Assembly (NCBI GenBank): GCA_013044035.1
Contig: JABEVE010000085.1
Span: 1-64,000, forward strand
Length of the DNA: 64,000 bases
DNA from: Burkholderiales bacterium
Lineage (GTDB): Bacteria; Pseudomonadota; Gammaproteobacteria; Burkholderiales; Burkholderiaceae_C
Direction: 5' to 3'
Positions 1-8,791 of this stretch are shown one piece after another; positions within the stretch are counted from its first letter, which is position 1, and every line of letters starts with the position of its first letter. Position numbers and translations under genes: made by a program. Under the pieces are notes generated by a model. That model did not search any database, had not been told where the DNA came from, and saw only the letters and a program-made list of their open reading frames with translations.

Positions 1-2
1 GC

Positions 3-1670
3 GTAGAGGTCGCAGTTCTCGGGGTTTTGCGCCACGTTGCCGTCCCGCAGTCCCTCGGCCTGACACGCGCGTGTGCCGATACCGAGTTGTGCGCCGATGG
101 CTCGGGCGGTTTGTTCCGCATCGCCTGTGGCCATGCACACGCGCACGCCCAGCTCACGGATTTGCGCGACGAGCGCGGCGGCGTCCGGGCGCGGCGGGTC
201 CGACAGGCCGACCACACCGAGCAAGGCCAGGTTGTTACCCGCTCCGGCGGCCACCGCCAGCACACGCGCGCCGCTGGCCGCGAGCTGGCGCTCCGCGGCG
301 TCGAGCGTGGCCTGCTGCTGCGCGTCGAGATGGCACAGCGGACCGATGACGGTGGCCGCGCCCTTCATCGCGTGCCACGGCTGGTCGTCGACGAGGTACA
401 CCCCCTCGCTGCGACGCGTGCTCGGATCAAAGGGATGAAACGCGCTGCGCGTCGGTGCATCCGCCAGCAGATTGCGCTCGCGCGCCGGGGCGAGCAGGGC
501 GAGGTCGAGCGGGTCTTGGGTGGCGTCGTCGCTGGCCAGCGCGGCGGCGCGCAGCAGCGTGTTGACGTCGGCGTCTGCGGCGAGTACATCCATAGCAGCC
601 GCATTCGCCCCGGGCTCCTCTGGAGGCATGGGACGGCTGGAATCGGCCTTGGGGGATCGCATGAGAGACACCGCCCCGGCATAGCTCAGGCTGTTTTGTG
701 TCAGCGTGCCGGTTTTGTCGCAGACCAGGGTATCCATCGCCGCGGCCTCTTCCACGGCGGGCAGGCGCGTGACCAGCACACCTTGGTGTGCCAGCAGCTG
801 GCTGCTCACGGCGGTCGCCAGGGTGTAGGTGGCGGGCAGAGCCACCGGCACCGAAGCCACCAGCAGCATCAGCGCGAACACGACGGTGTCGAGCAAAGGC
901 AGTTGATGCCACAACGCGAAGCCGACGACCAGTGCCACCAGCACGGCGTCAAACACCACCAGACGCTTGACGATGGCGAAGATGGTGCGCTGCATGTGGC
1001 TGGGGCTGCTGGCACTGCGCACCAGTTCGGCGGTATGGCCGAAAAACGTGCGTGCGCCGGTCGCCGTGACCACCCCCGTGGCTTCGCCCTGGCGCACGAT
1101 GGACCCGGTGTAAGCGGGTTTCCCGGCGCCAGCATCCACGGGCAGCGATTCGCCGGTGAGCGCGGCCTGATCCAGCGCCACAGCACCCACTTGCAGCAGC
1201 AGATCGGCGGGTACGATGTCGCCGGCGCGCACATGCACGATGTCGCCCGGCACCACCTGTTCCGCTGGAACCTGACTCCACCGGCTGTCGCGCAGCACGC
1301 GTGCGCGCACATGCAACTGCTTGCGCAGCAGCGCCAGCGCATCCTGGGCGCGCTGCTCCTGCACGAACGCCACCACGGCGTTGAACACCAGCAGCACGGC
1401 GATGACCAGCGCCTCGAGCCCGCGCCCGAGCACGATCTGCAGCACGATCACGGCCTCGAGCATCCACGGCACCGGAGCCCAGAATTTGACCAGCAGCTGC
1501 CGCCACACGGGCACGATCTGGTCGGCGATGGCATTGGGACCGAAACGAAGGAGGCGCTGCGCCGCATCGGCACTGCGCAGGCCCTCGGCGGGATCCGTGG
1601 GCGGCAGGTCCTGCACCACGACGGGCTGCGGCGGTGCCGTGCCGGCGGCCTGGGTCGGGATGGGTGTCAT
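3..1670 (-). CDS. P-type cation-transporting ATPase, plasma-membrane H+-ATPase-like (C-terminus cut by window edge)
   Basis: About 556 codons are present and the reading frame runs off the left edge. The start is the ATG at 1670, 13 bases after the stop of the DUF4010 gene. Visible landmarks are an N-terminal cation-ATPase segment with the phrase KFWAPVPWMLEA, the actuator TGES loop (residues 172-175), the phosphorylation motif DKTGT (Asp318), the nucleotide-binding KGA (Lys436) and the hinge MATGD near residue 513. This order and the short N-terminus without metal-binding CxxC repeats fit the P3A/proton-efflux group better than heavy-metal ATPases. The ion is inferred from family likeness. 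The gene is last in a four-gene minus-strand operon with acetate kinase, so it may act in acid or low-oxygen adaptation. The last membrane helices lie outside the window. Confidence 0.85.
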   Translation of the reverse strand, partial: MTPIPTQAAGTAPPQPVVVQDLPPTDPAEGLRSADAAQRLLRFGPNAIADQIVPVWRQLLVKFWAPVPWMLEAVIVLQIVLGRGLEALVIAVLLVFNAVVAFVQEQRAQDALALLRKQLHVRARVLRDSRWSQVPAEQVVPGDIVHVRAGDIVPADLLLQVGAVALDQAALTGESLPVDAGAGKPAYTGSIVRQGEATGVVTATGARTFFGHTAELVRSASSPSHMQRTIFAIVKRLVVFDAVLVALVVGFALWHQLPLLDTVVFALMLLVASVPVALPATYTLATAVSSQLLAHQGVLVTRLPAVEEAAAMDTLVCDKTGTLTQNSLSYAGAVSLMRSPKADSSRPMPPEEPGANAAAMDVLAADADVNTLLRAAALASDDATQDPLDLALLAPARERNLLADAPTRSAFHPFDPSTRRSEGVYLVDDQPWHAMKGAATVIGPLCHLDAQQQATLDAAERQLAASGARVLAVAAGAGNNLALLGVVGLSDPPRPDAAALVAQIRELGVRVCMATGDAEQTARAIGAQLGIGTRACQAEGLRDGNVAQNPENCDLY

Positions 1671-1683
1671 GGTGCGTTCACGG

Positions 1684-3147
1684 TCAGAACCATCCGGCCC
1701 AGACCAGCACTGACGCCAGGCAGAGCGCGTACCAGACGACCACGGGCAACATCAGGCGCTGCCGCGCCAGAATCAGGGCGTAGGTGGCATTCACCAGGTT
1801 GTTGACCACCGATGCCACGAGGATGGCGTCGATCATCAACTGCGGAGCAACGACACCATGCGTCGCCACCAGCGACAGGATGAATGGATTGATGTCGGTG
1901 AACCCCACCAGCAGGCTCAGCAGCTTGAGCGTTGCGGCGCCGTAGTGCGTGGTGACGAACTGCGTGATGGCGGCGAAGGCGATGAACAGGGCCGCGAACA
2001 GCAGCGCGATGGACAGGGCCAGCGGGTTGCTCAGGCTCGCGGACTTGCCGCTTCGCCCCGGGCTCGCCGAAGGGGATGAGTCCGTCTGGGGGCGAGCCGG
2101 CATGGGCTTCAGCGGGTCGAGTTGCGGGGCGCCGTGGCCGGGCGCCGATCCGCTGCGGCTGCCGATCCGCCATAGCCCGTAGGCGATCAGGCCGGAACCG
2201 GACACGATGGCGCCGAACGGCAGCAGCAAGGCGCGTGCCGTACCGAGGTGGCCGAGCAGGACGATCAGCACCAGCAGGCGCAGGTACATCATCATGATGG
2301 CGACGACGATGGCCGCTGGGGCCTGCGCCGCAATGCCCGCATCCGTGCGCGATGCACGGCCCAGCACGATGGTGACCGCGGTGCTGGAGTAGAGCCCGCC
2401 GATGATGCCGGTGACCAACGTGCCGGCCTTGGGCCAGATGTAGCGGTGGGCGACATAACCGAGATAGGACAGACCCGAGATGGCCACCACCGCCAGCCAC
2501 ACCTTCTGGTAACTCAGTGTGGGCAGACCTGGCAGCGGCGATGCCGGCATCAACGGCAGCACCAGGCCGGCGATGATGAGAAACTTCGCCAGAGTCACGC
2601 CCTCGGCGCTGGGGAAAGCGTCGGACAGGCGCCGGATGAGCGGCTTTTCGCCCAGCATCAGCATGGTCACGACCATCACCGCTGCCACGAGCCAGTCGGG
2701 CTGGGTCAGCACCAGCGGCCCCAGGGCGTAAGCCAGCAGGGCGACGAGCGAGGGCAGTAGTTCACCGCCCTGGTCGGCGGGCTGGCGCGCGGCGCGCGTG
2801 CTTTGCGACACGCGCGGCCACAAGTCCACCGTCAGCCAGATGGCGAGGGCCACCAGCCCCGCCAGATAAAGCCCGCGCGTGCCCAGCAGATCCGAGGCGA
2901 CGGCTGCAGCCGTCCCACCAGGTGCGGGCGGTTGAAACGGGGGCTGTGCTCCGACGTGGGCCGGAACGCCGTCGAGCAGCCACATGACAAAGCCCAGGGC
3001 GCCGATCAGGGTCAGTGTGCGCGTGGTGCCAAAGCCGATGCTTTCATCCTGCGACCTGCGGTAGCTGTGCAGTTCCAGCCCCAGCACGAAGCTCAGCAGC
3101 ACGGTTACGGCGAACTGCAGCAGCAGCGGGGGCAGGGCGTCGGCCAT
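1684..3147 (-). CDS. MgtC/SapB-type membrane protein with DUF4010 domain
   Basis: The 487-residue product is almost entirely hydrophobic, with about a dozen predicted membrane segments. The first 130 residues resemble the MgtC/SapB fold (a conserved FVLGLELHSYRR stretch and the phrase TRTLTLIGALGF). The rest matches the DUF4010 type (GLYSSTAVTIVLGRAS, INPFILSL). A hydrophilic Pro/Ser-rich loop lies near residues 345-370. Function is not established; MgtC relatives modulate membrane ATPases or growth under Mg limitation. Here it sits 4 bases after acetate kinase and 13 bases before a P-type ATPase, so a partnership with that ATPase is a reasonable guess but only a guess. Confidence 0.8.
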   Translation of the reverse strand: MADALPPLLLQFAVTVLLSFVLGLELHSYRRSQDESIGFGTTRTLTLIGALGFVMWLLDGVPAHVGAQPPFQPPAPGGTAAAVASDLLGTRGLYLAGLVALAIWLTVDLWPRVSQSTRAARQPADQGGELLPSLVALLAYALGPLVLTQPDWLVAAVMVVTMLMLGEKPLIRRLSDAFPSAEGVTLAKFLIIAGLVLPLMPASPLPGLPTLSYQKVWLAVVAISGLSYLGYVAHRYIWPKAGTLVTGIIGGLYSSTAVTIVLGRASRTDAGIAAQAPAAIVVAIMMMYLRLLVLIVLLGHLGTARALLLPFGAIVSGSGLIAYGLWRIGSRSGSAPGHGAPQLDPLKPMPARPQTDSSPSASPGRSGKSASLSNPLALSIALLFAALFIAFAAITQFVTTHYGAATLKLLSLLVGFTDINPFILSLVATHGVVAPQLMIDAILVASVVNNLVNATYALILARQRLMLPVVVWYALCLASVLVWAGWF

Positions 3148-3151
3148 GGTG

Positions 3152-4351
3152 TCAAGCGGCGGCGGGCGCGACCAGGGCAGCGGCTTGCGTGGCCATCACC
3201 GCCTCTTCGTCGGTGGGCAGCGTCAGGATAGGAATGCGGCTGGAGCTGGAGGCGATGTTGAGATGTCCCGACGTGTTGGCGGCCGAGTCGACATCCAGCC
3301 CCAGCCAGCCCAGGCGCTGCACCACGGCTGCGCGAATGCAGGCCTGGTGCGTGCCGATGCCGCCGGTGAACACCAACGCGTCCAGACCGCCGAGCGCAGC
3401 GGAGACTGCCCCGATTTGCCGCACGACGCTGGCGACGAACAGGTCCACCGCCTGCTTCGCGCGCGGGTCCTCGCTGGCGAGCAGGTCGCGCGTATCGGCG
3501 CTGATCCCGGAGACCCCGAGAAGGCCGCTGTGCTCGTAGAGCAGGCTTTGCACATCGTCGGCGCTCAGTCGGTCGTGCAGTACCCATTGCAGCACCAGAC
3601 CGGGGTCGAGCGCGCCGCAACGCGTGCCCATGACCAAGCCGTCGAGCGCGGTGAACCCCATGGTGGTGGTGACGCTTCGCAGGCCACGCAGGCCGCACAG
3701 GCTGGCGCCGCTGCCCAGATGCGCCACCAGCACCGCAGCTTGGGCGCGCTCGCCCAACACGGCCGGCAGGCGGCGGCCGATGGCCTCGAACGAGAGCCCA
3801 TGGAAGCCGTAGCGCTGGTAGCCGCGATCGTGCCAGTCGCGCGGAATGGCGTAGCGCCGCTCCGCATCCGTGTGGCCGGCGTGAAAGGCCGTGTCGAAGC
3901 AGGCCAGTTGCACGGCATCGGGCAAGGCGGCCTGCGCGGCCTGCACACCGGCGAGTCCTGGACCCTGGTGCAGCGGGGCGAGGCTGCTGAGCGCCAGCAA
4001 GTCGCTGAACACCCCGGGTGTGATGCGTGTGGCTTGCGTGTAATGCAGGCCGCCGTGGACGATGCGGTGCGCCACGGCGATGGGTTGGGGTGCGTCGCAA
4101 GTGCTGGCGAGCCAGGCCACGAGCCACGCGGTCTCGGCGCCGATGTCGCCACGCACGGCCCCGGGCGTCAGGCTTCGGACGGGCTTGCCGGCATGGGCGT
4201 AACTCAAGGTGGGCTTGCCCTGAGGGGCGTCGATCTCGCCGCGCAGCAGGGCCGCGGGCAGGCCCGATGGGCGGCGCGCAGCCGTGGCGTCGAACAGCGC
4301 GAATTTCAGGCTGGATGAGCCCGCGTTGATGCAGAGGATGGTGGATGTCAT
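3152..4351 (-). CDS. ackA: Acetate kinase
   Basis: The product makes acetyl phosphate from acetate and ATP, or runs in reverse to make ATP from acetyl phosphate. The start at 4351 gives 399 residues, the family's normal length, and begins just before the hallmark N-terminal segment ILCINAGSSSLKF. Other family blocks follow in order: HRIVHGG, CFDTAFHAGH, YGFHGLSFEA, HLGSGAS, TMGFTALDGLVMGTRCG and FTGGIGTH. The frame extends upstream to 4426, but the ATG at 4351 overlaps the stop of the phosphotransacetylase gene as ATGA, which indicates translational coupling. Acetyl-CoA is therefore converted through acetyl phosphate to acetate and ATP by two adjacent genes. Confidence 0.95.
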   Translation of the reverse strand: MTSTILCINAGSSSLKFALFDATAARRPSGLPAALLRGEIDAPQGKPTLSYAHAGKPVRSLTPGAVRGDIGAETAWLVAWLASTCDAPQPIAVAHRIVHGGLHYTQATRITPGVFSDLLALSSLAPLHQGPGLAGVQAAQAALPDAVQLACFDTAFHAGHTDAERRYAIPRDWHDRGYQRYGFHGLSFEAIGRRLPAVLGERAQAAVLVAHLGSGASLCGLRGLRSVTTTMGFTALDGLVMGTRCGALDPGLVLQWVLHDRLSADDVQSLLYEHSGLLGVSGISADTRDLLASEDPRAKQAVDLFVASVVRQIGAVSAALGGLDALVFTGGIGTHQACIRAAVVQRLGWLGLDVDSAANTSGHLNIASSSSRIPILTLPTDEEAVMATQAAALVAPAAA

Positions 4352-5793
4352 GCGCTGGTGAGGGGGTTTTGCGATGGGGACACTGCCTGCTCTGCGGCCA
4401 CCGCCAGCAGCACCGCCAGCGCACACGATGCCAGGCGTGCATCGGGCAGGTCGGCACGGCTGGTGAGCACCACCGGCACGCGGGTGCCGAGCACGATGCC
4501 GGCGACCTTGGCCTCGGCCAGGTATTCGAGTTGCTTGGCCAGCATGTTGCCGGCTTCCAGGTCGGGCGCGACCAGGATGTCGGCGTCACCGGCCACCTCC
4601 GAGACGATGCCCTTGGTCTGGGCCGCGCGCCTGGACACGGCGTTGTCGAAGGCCAGCGGGCCGTCGAGCAGACCGCCCTGGATCTGGCCACGCTCGGCCA
4701 TCTTGCAAAGTGCCGCGGCGTCGATGGTGGATGGGATCTTCGGGTTCACGGTTTCCACCGCCGAGAGTATGGCGACCTTGGGCCGCGCGATGCCCAGGGC
4801 ATGCGCCAGGTCGATGGCGTTCTGCACGATGTCGCGCTTGGCCTCCAGGTCGGGCGTCACGTTCACCGCCGCGTCGGTCAACAGTTGCAGACGCGGCTGG
4901 CCCACGGCGTCGATCACGAACACATGGCTGATGCGCCGCGCCGTACGCAGGCCATTCCCGGCGTCCACCACAGCGTGCATCAACTCGTCGGAGTGCAGCG
5001 AGCCTTTCATCAAGGCTTGCACCTCGCCAGCGCGCGCCATCGCCACAGCCTTCGTCGCCGCCGCGTGGCTGTGTTCGGTGGCCACGATGGGATAGGTGCC
5101 GAGGTCGATGCCGGCGGCGACGGCGGCTGCGCGGATCTTCGCCTCGGGGCCGACGAACACCGGGGCGATGAGCCCGGCCTGCGCCGCATCCACCGCGCCG
5201 CCCAGCGACACGGCGTCGACCGCATGCACAACCGCCATCGCCAGCGGCGCGCGGCCGCTGGCGGCAGCCTGGGCCTGCGCGACCAGCGCGCGCAGCTTCA
5301 CGCCGGGGTCGCGCAATTCCAGCCGCGGCAAATGCACCCGCGGACGGCTGATCTTTTCAGTCGGCACCAGCACCTGGGCGTCGCCTTGCACCACGGTGTC
5401 GTTGCGCTGGTTGACCACGCTGCAATGCAGGGTGGCGCGCGGGCTGTGGCCGCTGGGCGTATCGATGGCGGTCACGGTCACGGTGACGCGCACCGTGTCG
5501 CCCAGGACAACGGGCTTGAGGAATTGCAGGCTCTGGCCGAGGTAGACCGTGCCCGGCCCAGGCAGTTGCGTCCCCAGCACGTTGGAGATGAGCGCCGCGA
5601 TCCACATGCCGTGGGCCACCACTGCGTGAAAGGGATCGCTGGCGGCGAATGTGGCGTCGACCTGCGAGGGATTCACGTCACCCGACATCAAGGCAAAGGT
5701 CTGCACGTCGTCCATGGTGAAGTTGCGCGTCAGACTCGCGCTGTCCCCGACTTTGAGTTCGGCCAGCGGGTGGTTTTCGATCAGTTCGGTCAT
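4348..5793 (-). CDS. Bifunctional MaoC-like hydratase / phosphate acetyltransferase
   Basis: The 481-residue product has two parts. Residues 1-150 are a MaoC-type hot-dog domain (RNFTMDDVQTFALMSGDVNP, then HGMWIAALISNVLGT). Residues 165-475 are a phosphotransacetylase/phosphate butyryltransferase domain (for example LMKGSLHSDELMHAVV and AGNMLAKQLEYL). This is the short Pta type fused to MaoC that is common in Burkholderiales and differs from E. coli Pta. It transfers acetyl between CoA and phosphate and supplies acetyl phosphate to the kinase encoded next. It is the first gene of the operon, 167 bases downstream of the promoter with an FNR-type box. The role of the MaoC part is not known from the sequence. 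Confidence 0.9.
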   Translation of the reverse strand: MTELIENHPLAELKVGDSASLTRNFTMDDVQTFALMSGDVNPSQVDATFAASDPFHAVVAHGMWIAALISNVLGTQLPGPGTVYLGQSLQFLKPVVLGDTVRVTVTVTAIDTPSGHSPRATLHCSVVNQRNDTVVQGDAQVLVPTEKISRPRVHLPRLELRDPGVKLRALVAQAQAAASGRAPLAMAVVHAVDAVSLGGAVDAAQAGLIAPVFVGPEAKIRAAAVAAGIDLGTYPIVATEHSHAAATKAVAMARAGEVQALMKGSLHSDELMHAVVDAGNGLRTARRISHVFVIDAVGQPRLQLLTDAAVNVTPDLEAKRDIVQNAIDLAHALGIARPKVAILSAVETVNPKIPSTIDAAALCKMAERGQIQGGLLDGPLAFDNAVSRRAAQTKGIVSEVAGDADILVAPDLEAGNMLAKQLEYLAEAKVAGIVLGTRVPVVLTSRADLPDARLASCALAVLLAVAAEQAVSPSQNPLTSA

Positions 5794-5943
5794 GAGGATC
5801 TCAGTGTGGCTGGTGGGTCAGCCGGATTCAGCGCTCGAGCACATAACTTCCGGGCGCTTCCATCCGCGGCGACCGATCACTTTGTGCGCCTCACCATGTC
5901 GGGCCGAGCGGGGTTGCGTGTTTGACTTCATGCCCATCTCCTG

Positions 5944-5962
5944 AAACGGTTCTGCACCGTTT
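5944..5962. repeat. Perfect 7-bp inverted repeat near a predicted transcription start
   Basis: AAACGGT-TCTGC-ACCGTTT. It covers the predicted -10/+1 region of the minus-strand FNR-type promoter, the position of a repressor operator. No regulator can be named. Confidence 0.5.
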
Positions 5963-6001
5963 GTAATGCTGCGCCGCCACAAATCTCTTGATGTGCGTCA
6001 A
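5960..6001 (-). promoter_or_regulatory. FNR/ANR-type activator box and -10 element for the MaoC-Pta/ackA operon
   Basis: The box TTGAT-GTGC-GTCAA (5988-6001) differs from the FNR consensus TTGAT-N4-ATCAA at one base. If it is placed at -41.5 on the minus strand, the -10 position falls on TACAAA (5965 down to 5960), matching TATAAT at four of six bases. This is class II FNR promoter geometry. Low-oxygen induction of the operon is inferred from it. Confidence 0.6.
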
Positions 6002-6173
6002 GCCATCACGGCGCCCCGGTTTGACTCGGCATCGAGCGGGTGGCGCGGTGCACGACGGAACAGCATTGCACAATAACGCGCTGTTGCGACCGACCGAGAC
6101 TTCCGCTGCGCATCCCCCGATGGGATCCAGGGAACTCGCGAGTTGCGCTCCATCACCTTGAGAGGATGTCTTC

Positions 6174-7499
6174 ATGCGAGTTACCGTCATCGGCGCCGGT
6201 TATGTGGGCTTGGTCACTGCTGCGTGCTTTGCCGAAGTGGGCAATACCGTCACCTGCGTCGAGCGTGACCCGAGCCGCATCGCCGCGCTGGCCAAGGCCC
6301 AGGTGCCGTTCTACGAACCGGGTCTGGGCGAACTGGTGGCACGCAACGCCGAGGCCGGGCGCATGCGCTTTGTCTCCAGCCTGGAACAAGGGCTGGAGGA
6401 TGCGCAGGTCTGCTTCGTTGCCGTGGGCACCCCGCCGCTGCCCAGCGGCCAGGCCGACATGAGCCAGGTACGCGGAGCGGCAGCCGAGATTGGCCGTCAT
6501 GTCAACGGCCCCTTGGTCGTGGTGCAGAAATCCACCGCGCCGGTCGGGACCGTGGCCATGGTGCACGGCGTCATCGACGCCGAATTGACCCGGCGCGGCG
6601 CGCGGCATTGGGTCAGTGTGGTGAGCAACCCCGAGTTCCTGAAAGAGGGCTCGGCCATCGAGGACTTTACCCGTGGCGATCGCATCGTGCTGGGCAGCAG
6701 CGATGAGCGCGCGGTGGCCGTCATGCGCGAGTTGTACCGGCCATTCAACCGCAACCACGAAAAGATCATGGTGATGAACCCGGCCAGTTCCGAACTCACC
6801 AAATACGCAGCGAACGCCATGCTGGCCACACGCATTTCGTTCATGAATGAACTGGCGCGCCTGGCCGAAGCCGTGGGCGCCGACATTGAGCAGGTGCGCT
6901 TGGGCATGGGGGTGGATCACCGCATCGGCAGCCACTTCCTATACGCCGGCGCGGGCTATGGCGGCTCGTGCTTCCCCAAGGATGTGAAGGCCCTGGCGTT
7001 CATGGCGCATGAGGCAGGATTGAAGGCCGAGTTGGCCGAGGCGGTGGACGCCGTCAACCAGCGCCAGAAGCAGCGGCTGTTCGAGAAAATTTCGACCCAT
7101 TTCGCCGCCGACGGCCTGAAGGGCAAAACCTTCGCCATCTGGGGCCTGGCGTTCAAGCCCAACACCGATGACATGCGCGACGCCCCCAGCATCGACCTGA
7201 TCGAAGCGCTGCTGGGTGCCGGCGCCAAGGTCCAGGCCTTTGACCCGGTGGCGATGGAATCAGCGGCCCGGCATTGGGGCGAGCGCGCCGGGCTGAGCCT
7301 GGTGAAGAACGCCAAGTCGGCGCTGCAGGATGCCGACGCCCTGGCCGTGGTCACCGAATGGCACGCCTTTCGCTCACCGGACTTCAACCTGCTTGCATCG
7401 CAGTTGCGTGCCAAGGTGGTGTTCGATGGCCGCAACCTGTGGGACCCGCATACCGTGCGCGCCGCCGGCCTGGGCTACTACGGCATCGGCCGGGGCTGA
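6174..7499 (+). CDS. ugd: UDP-glucose 6-dehydrogenase
   Basis: The enzyme oxidises UDP-glucose to UDP-glucuronate with two NAD+, feeding exopolysaccharide or lipopolysaccharide sugars. Its 441 residues are full length. The N-terminal NAD-binding motif is VIGAGYVGLVTA. The catalytic cysteine is Cys266 in GYGGSCFPKDVKAL, and the C-terminal UDP-binding part includes AIWGLAFKPNTDDMRDAPS. A GAGAGG ribosome-binding site precedes the ATG. The 3' end overlaps the oppositely directed ATP-grasp gene by 22 bases. Confidence 0.95.
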   Translation: MRVTVIGAGYVGLVTAACFAEVGNTVTCVERDPSRIAALAKAQVPFYEPGLGELVARNAEAGRMRFVSSLEQGLEDAQVCFVAVGTPPLPSGQADMSQVRGAAAEIGRHVNGPLVVVQKSTAPVGTVAMVHGVIDAELTRRGARHWVSVVSNPEFLKEGSAIEDFTRGDRIVLGSSDERAVAVMRELYRPFNRNHEKIMVMNPASSELTKYAANAMLATRISFMNELARLAEAVGADIEQVRLGMGVDHRIGSHFLYAGAGYGGSCFPKDVKALAFMAHEAGLKAELAEAVDAVNQRQKQRLFEKISTHFAADGLKGKTFAIWGLAFKPNTDDMRDAPSIDLIEALLGAGAKVQAFDPVAMESAARHWGERAGLSLVKNAKSALQDADALAVVTEWHAFRSPDFNLLASQLRAKVVFDGRNLWDPHTVRAAGLGYYGIGRG

Positions 7500-8773
7500 A
7501 GCGCTGCCGTCACGGCCGCGGACGGCTCTGTGTACACCGGAGCGAAGCCGCCGCCGGGAGTGCGGAAATTGGTGGTTTGCCCCTGGTAGAGGCGGGCGCT
7601 GAGCCACTGCACATGGCCGGAATCGGCATAGGCGCGCAGATCGAACTTGAGCGGCTGCGGCGCCGCGGCGTCGCCGATGTGGCGTTCGCCGGGCGGCGAA
7701 AGCGCCTGAGCAACGTAGTCGCCCTGGGTGATCTGCGCCCACACGCCCTTGGTGAGTTTGGCGCCGCGATAAGCGGCGCGGCTGCCAAAGCCGGCCCAGG
7801 GCTTGAAGAACAGCCCACGACGTTCGATCCACAGCCGTGCGGCATTGTCGGCGGTGACGATTTCGGTGTGCGGGATGTGCCTGGCGAGCAAGGAGGCATG
7901 CTCGGTACTGGCCCCGAGTTGCTGCAGCCGCTGCGCATCGCACAACAGCGCCAGGTTGCGCTTGTCGGCGAACAGCGCGTGGGCGCGCGGGTGCGGGGTG
8001 ATGACGACGGCGTCGCTCTCCCAGGCTCGGCGCAGCGCGAGATGGGCCGTATCGTCAAGGTCGAAGTCGGTAAGGCGGTTGTAGACCAGATCGACGCGCG
8101 CATTGCGATGCCAGAGCCACCCCTCCTGCATGCGCAGCTCGGCGGGGTCGGCAATCACCGCAGCGATGCCGGCGCGCTCGAACAGCCGGGCGAACAGCAG
8201 GAATTCGGCGTAGAGATACTGCGCTTCGGGCGCGGTGTCGACGATGGCGACGCGCTCGGGCCTGCCTGCGCGTCCGGCCCGGCTCCACTCCCGCAGGAAC
8301 ATGGCGGCGATGTCGGCCTCGAACGCGTCGACCGACTCGGCGCTGGGCACCATGCCCTGCATCTCCTCGCAGCAGGCGCGCTGCGCCCGCGCCAGCGCCG
8401 CGGAAAGCAGGGCGCCACCGGGGTTGGTGTTGATCTCGATGAGGTGCAGGGTGTCGGCCTCGAGGTGGAAATCGAAGCCAAGGAACACGCCCGGGTTGCC
8501 GGGGTGGTGTTGCGCGGCGGCGGGTGCCGTGGCCAGCACCTCGCGCTGGTAGGCGGGCAGGGCGGCGACGGCCTCGACCGCCTGCACCACGGCGCGCATG
8601 CGCTGGGCATGGCGGCCGGTGACGAACACCGGCTGGGCAGAGAACAGGTACGGGTTGCGCTGTTGCACCAGCGGATACAGCCCGGGCTGGCCCAGCGCGG
8701 ATTCGAGCGCGTGGGCCAGCAGCTTGCGGTCCAGGCTGATGCAGAAGCAGTCGCGATTGAGGCGGTCGATCAT
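7478..8773 (-). CDS. ATP-grasp-like protein with circularly permuted motif order
   Basis: The 431-residue product has ATP-grasp elements in an unusual order. The metal-binding block LIEINTNPGGA comes early (about residue 112), followed by a Rossmann-like segment (VAIVDTAPEAQYLYAEF). The lysine/glycine-rich loop FFKPWAGFGSR and KFDLRAYA come near the C-terminus. In ordinary ATP-grasp enzymes the lysine and lid precede the E-x-N block, so this looks circularly permuted. It lies 18 bases after the amidotransferase gene on the same strand, so the two probably act together, perhaps in joining amino acids into a small peptide. Substrate unknown. Confidence 0.6.
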   Translation of the reverse strand: MIDRLNRDCFCISLDRKLLAHALESALGQPGLYPLVQQRNPYLFSAQPVFVTGRHAQRMRAVVQAVEAVAALPAYQREVLATAPAAAQHHPGNPGVFLGFDFHLEADTLHLIEINTNPGGALLSAALARAQRACCEEMQGMVPSAESVDAFEADIAAMFLREWSRAGRAGRPERVAIVDTAPEAQYLYAEFLLFARLFERAGIAAVIADPAELRMQEGWLWHRNARVDLVYNRLTDFDLDDTAHLALRRAWESDAVVITPHPRAHALFADKRNLALLCDAQRLQQLGASTEHASLLARHIPHTEIVTADNAARLWIERRGLFFKPWAGFGSRAAYRGAKLTKGVWAQITQGDYVAQALSPPGERHIGDAAAPQPLKFDLRAYADSGHVQWLSARLYQGQTTNFRTPGGGFAPVYTEPSAAVTAALQPRPMP

Positions 8774-8791
8774 GGAGTCGGGTACGGGAGG

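Larger units (their letters stand above)
5794..6173. other. Divergent intergenic region between the acetate operon and ugd
   Basis: This 380-base stretch has no credible gene; short open frames here lack a ribosome-binding site and family likeness. It holds the FNR-type promoter and the inverted repeat listed separately. The ugd ribosome-binding site (GAGAGG) is at its right end. Confidence 0.7.

Noticed and set aside
27-1805. Long plus-strand open frame of 592 codons
   Set aside because: It is antisense to the P-type ATPase, whose minus-strand frame carries all catalytic motifs. The product is His/Arg/Gly-rich as expected for a high-GC shadow frame.
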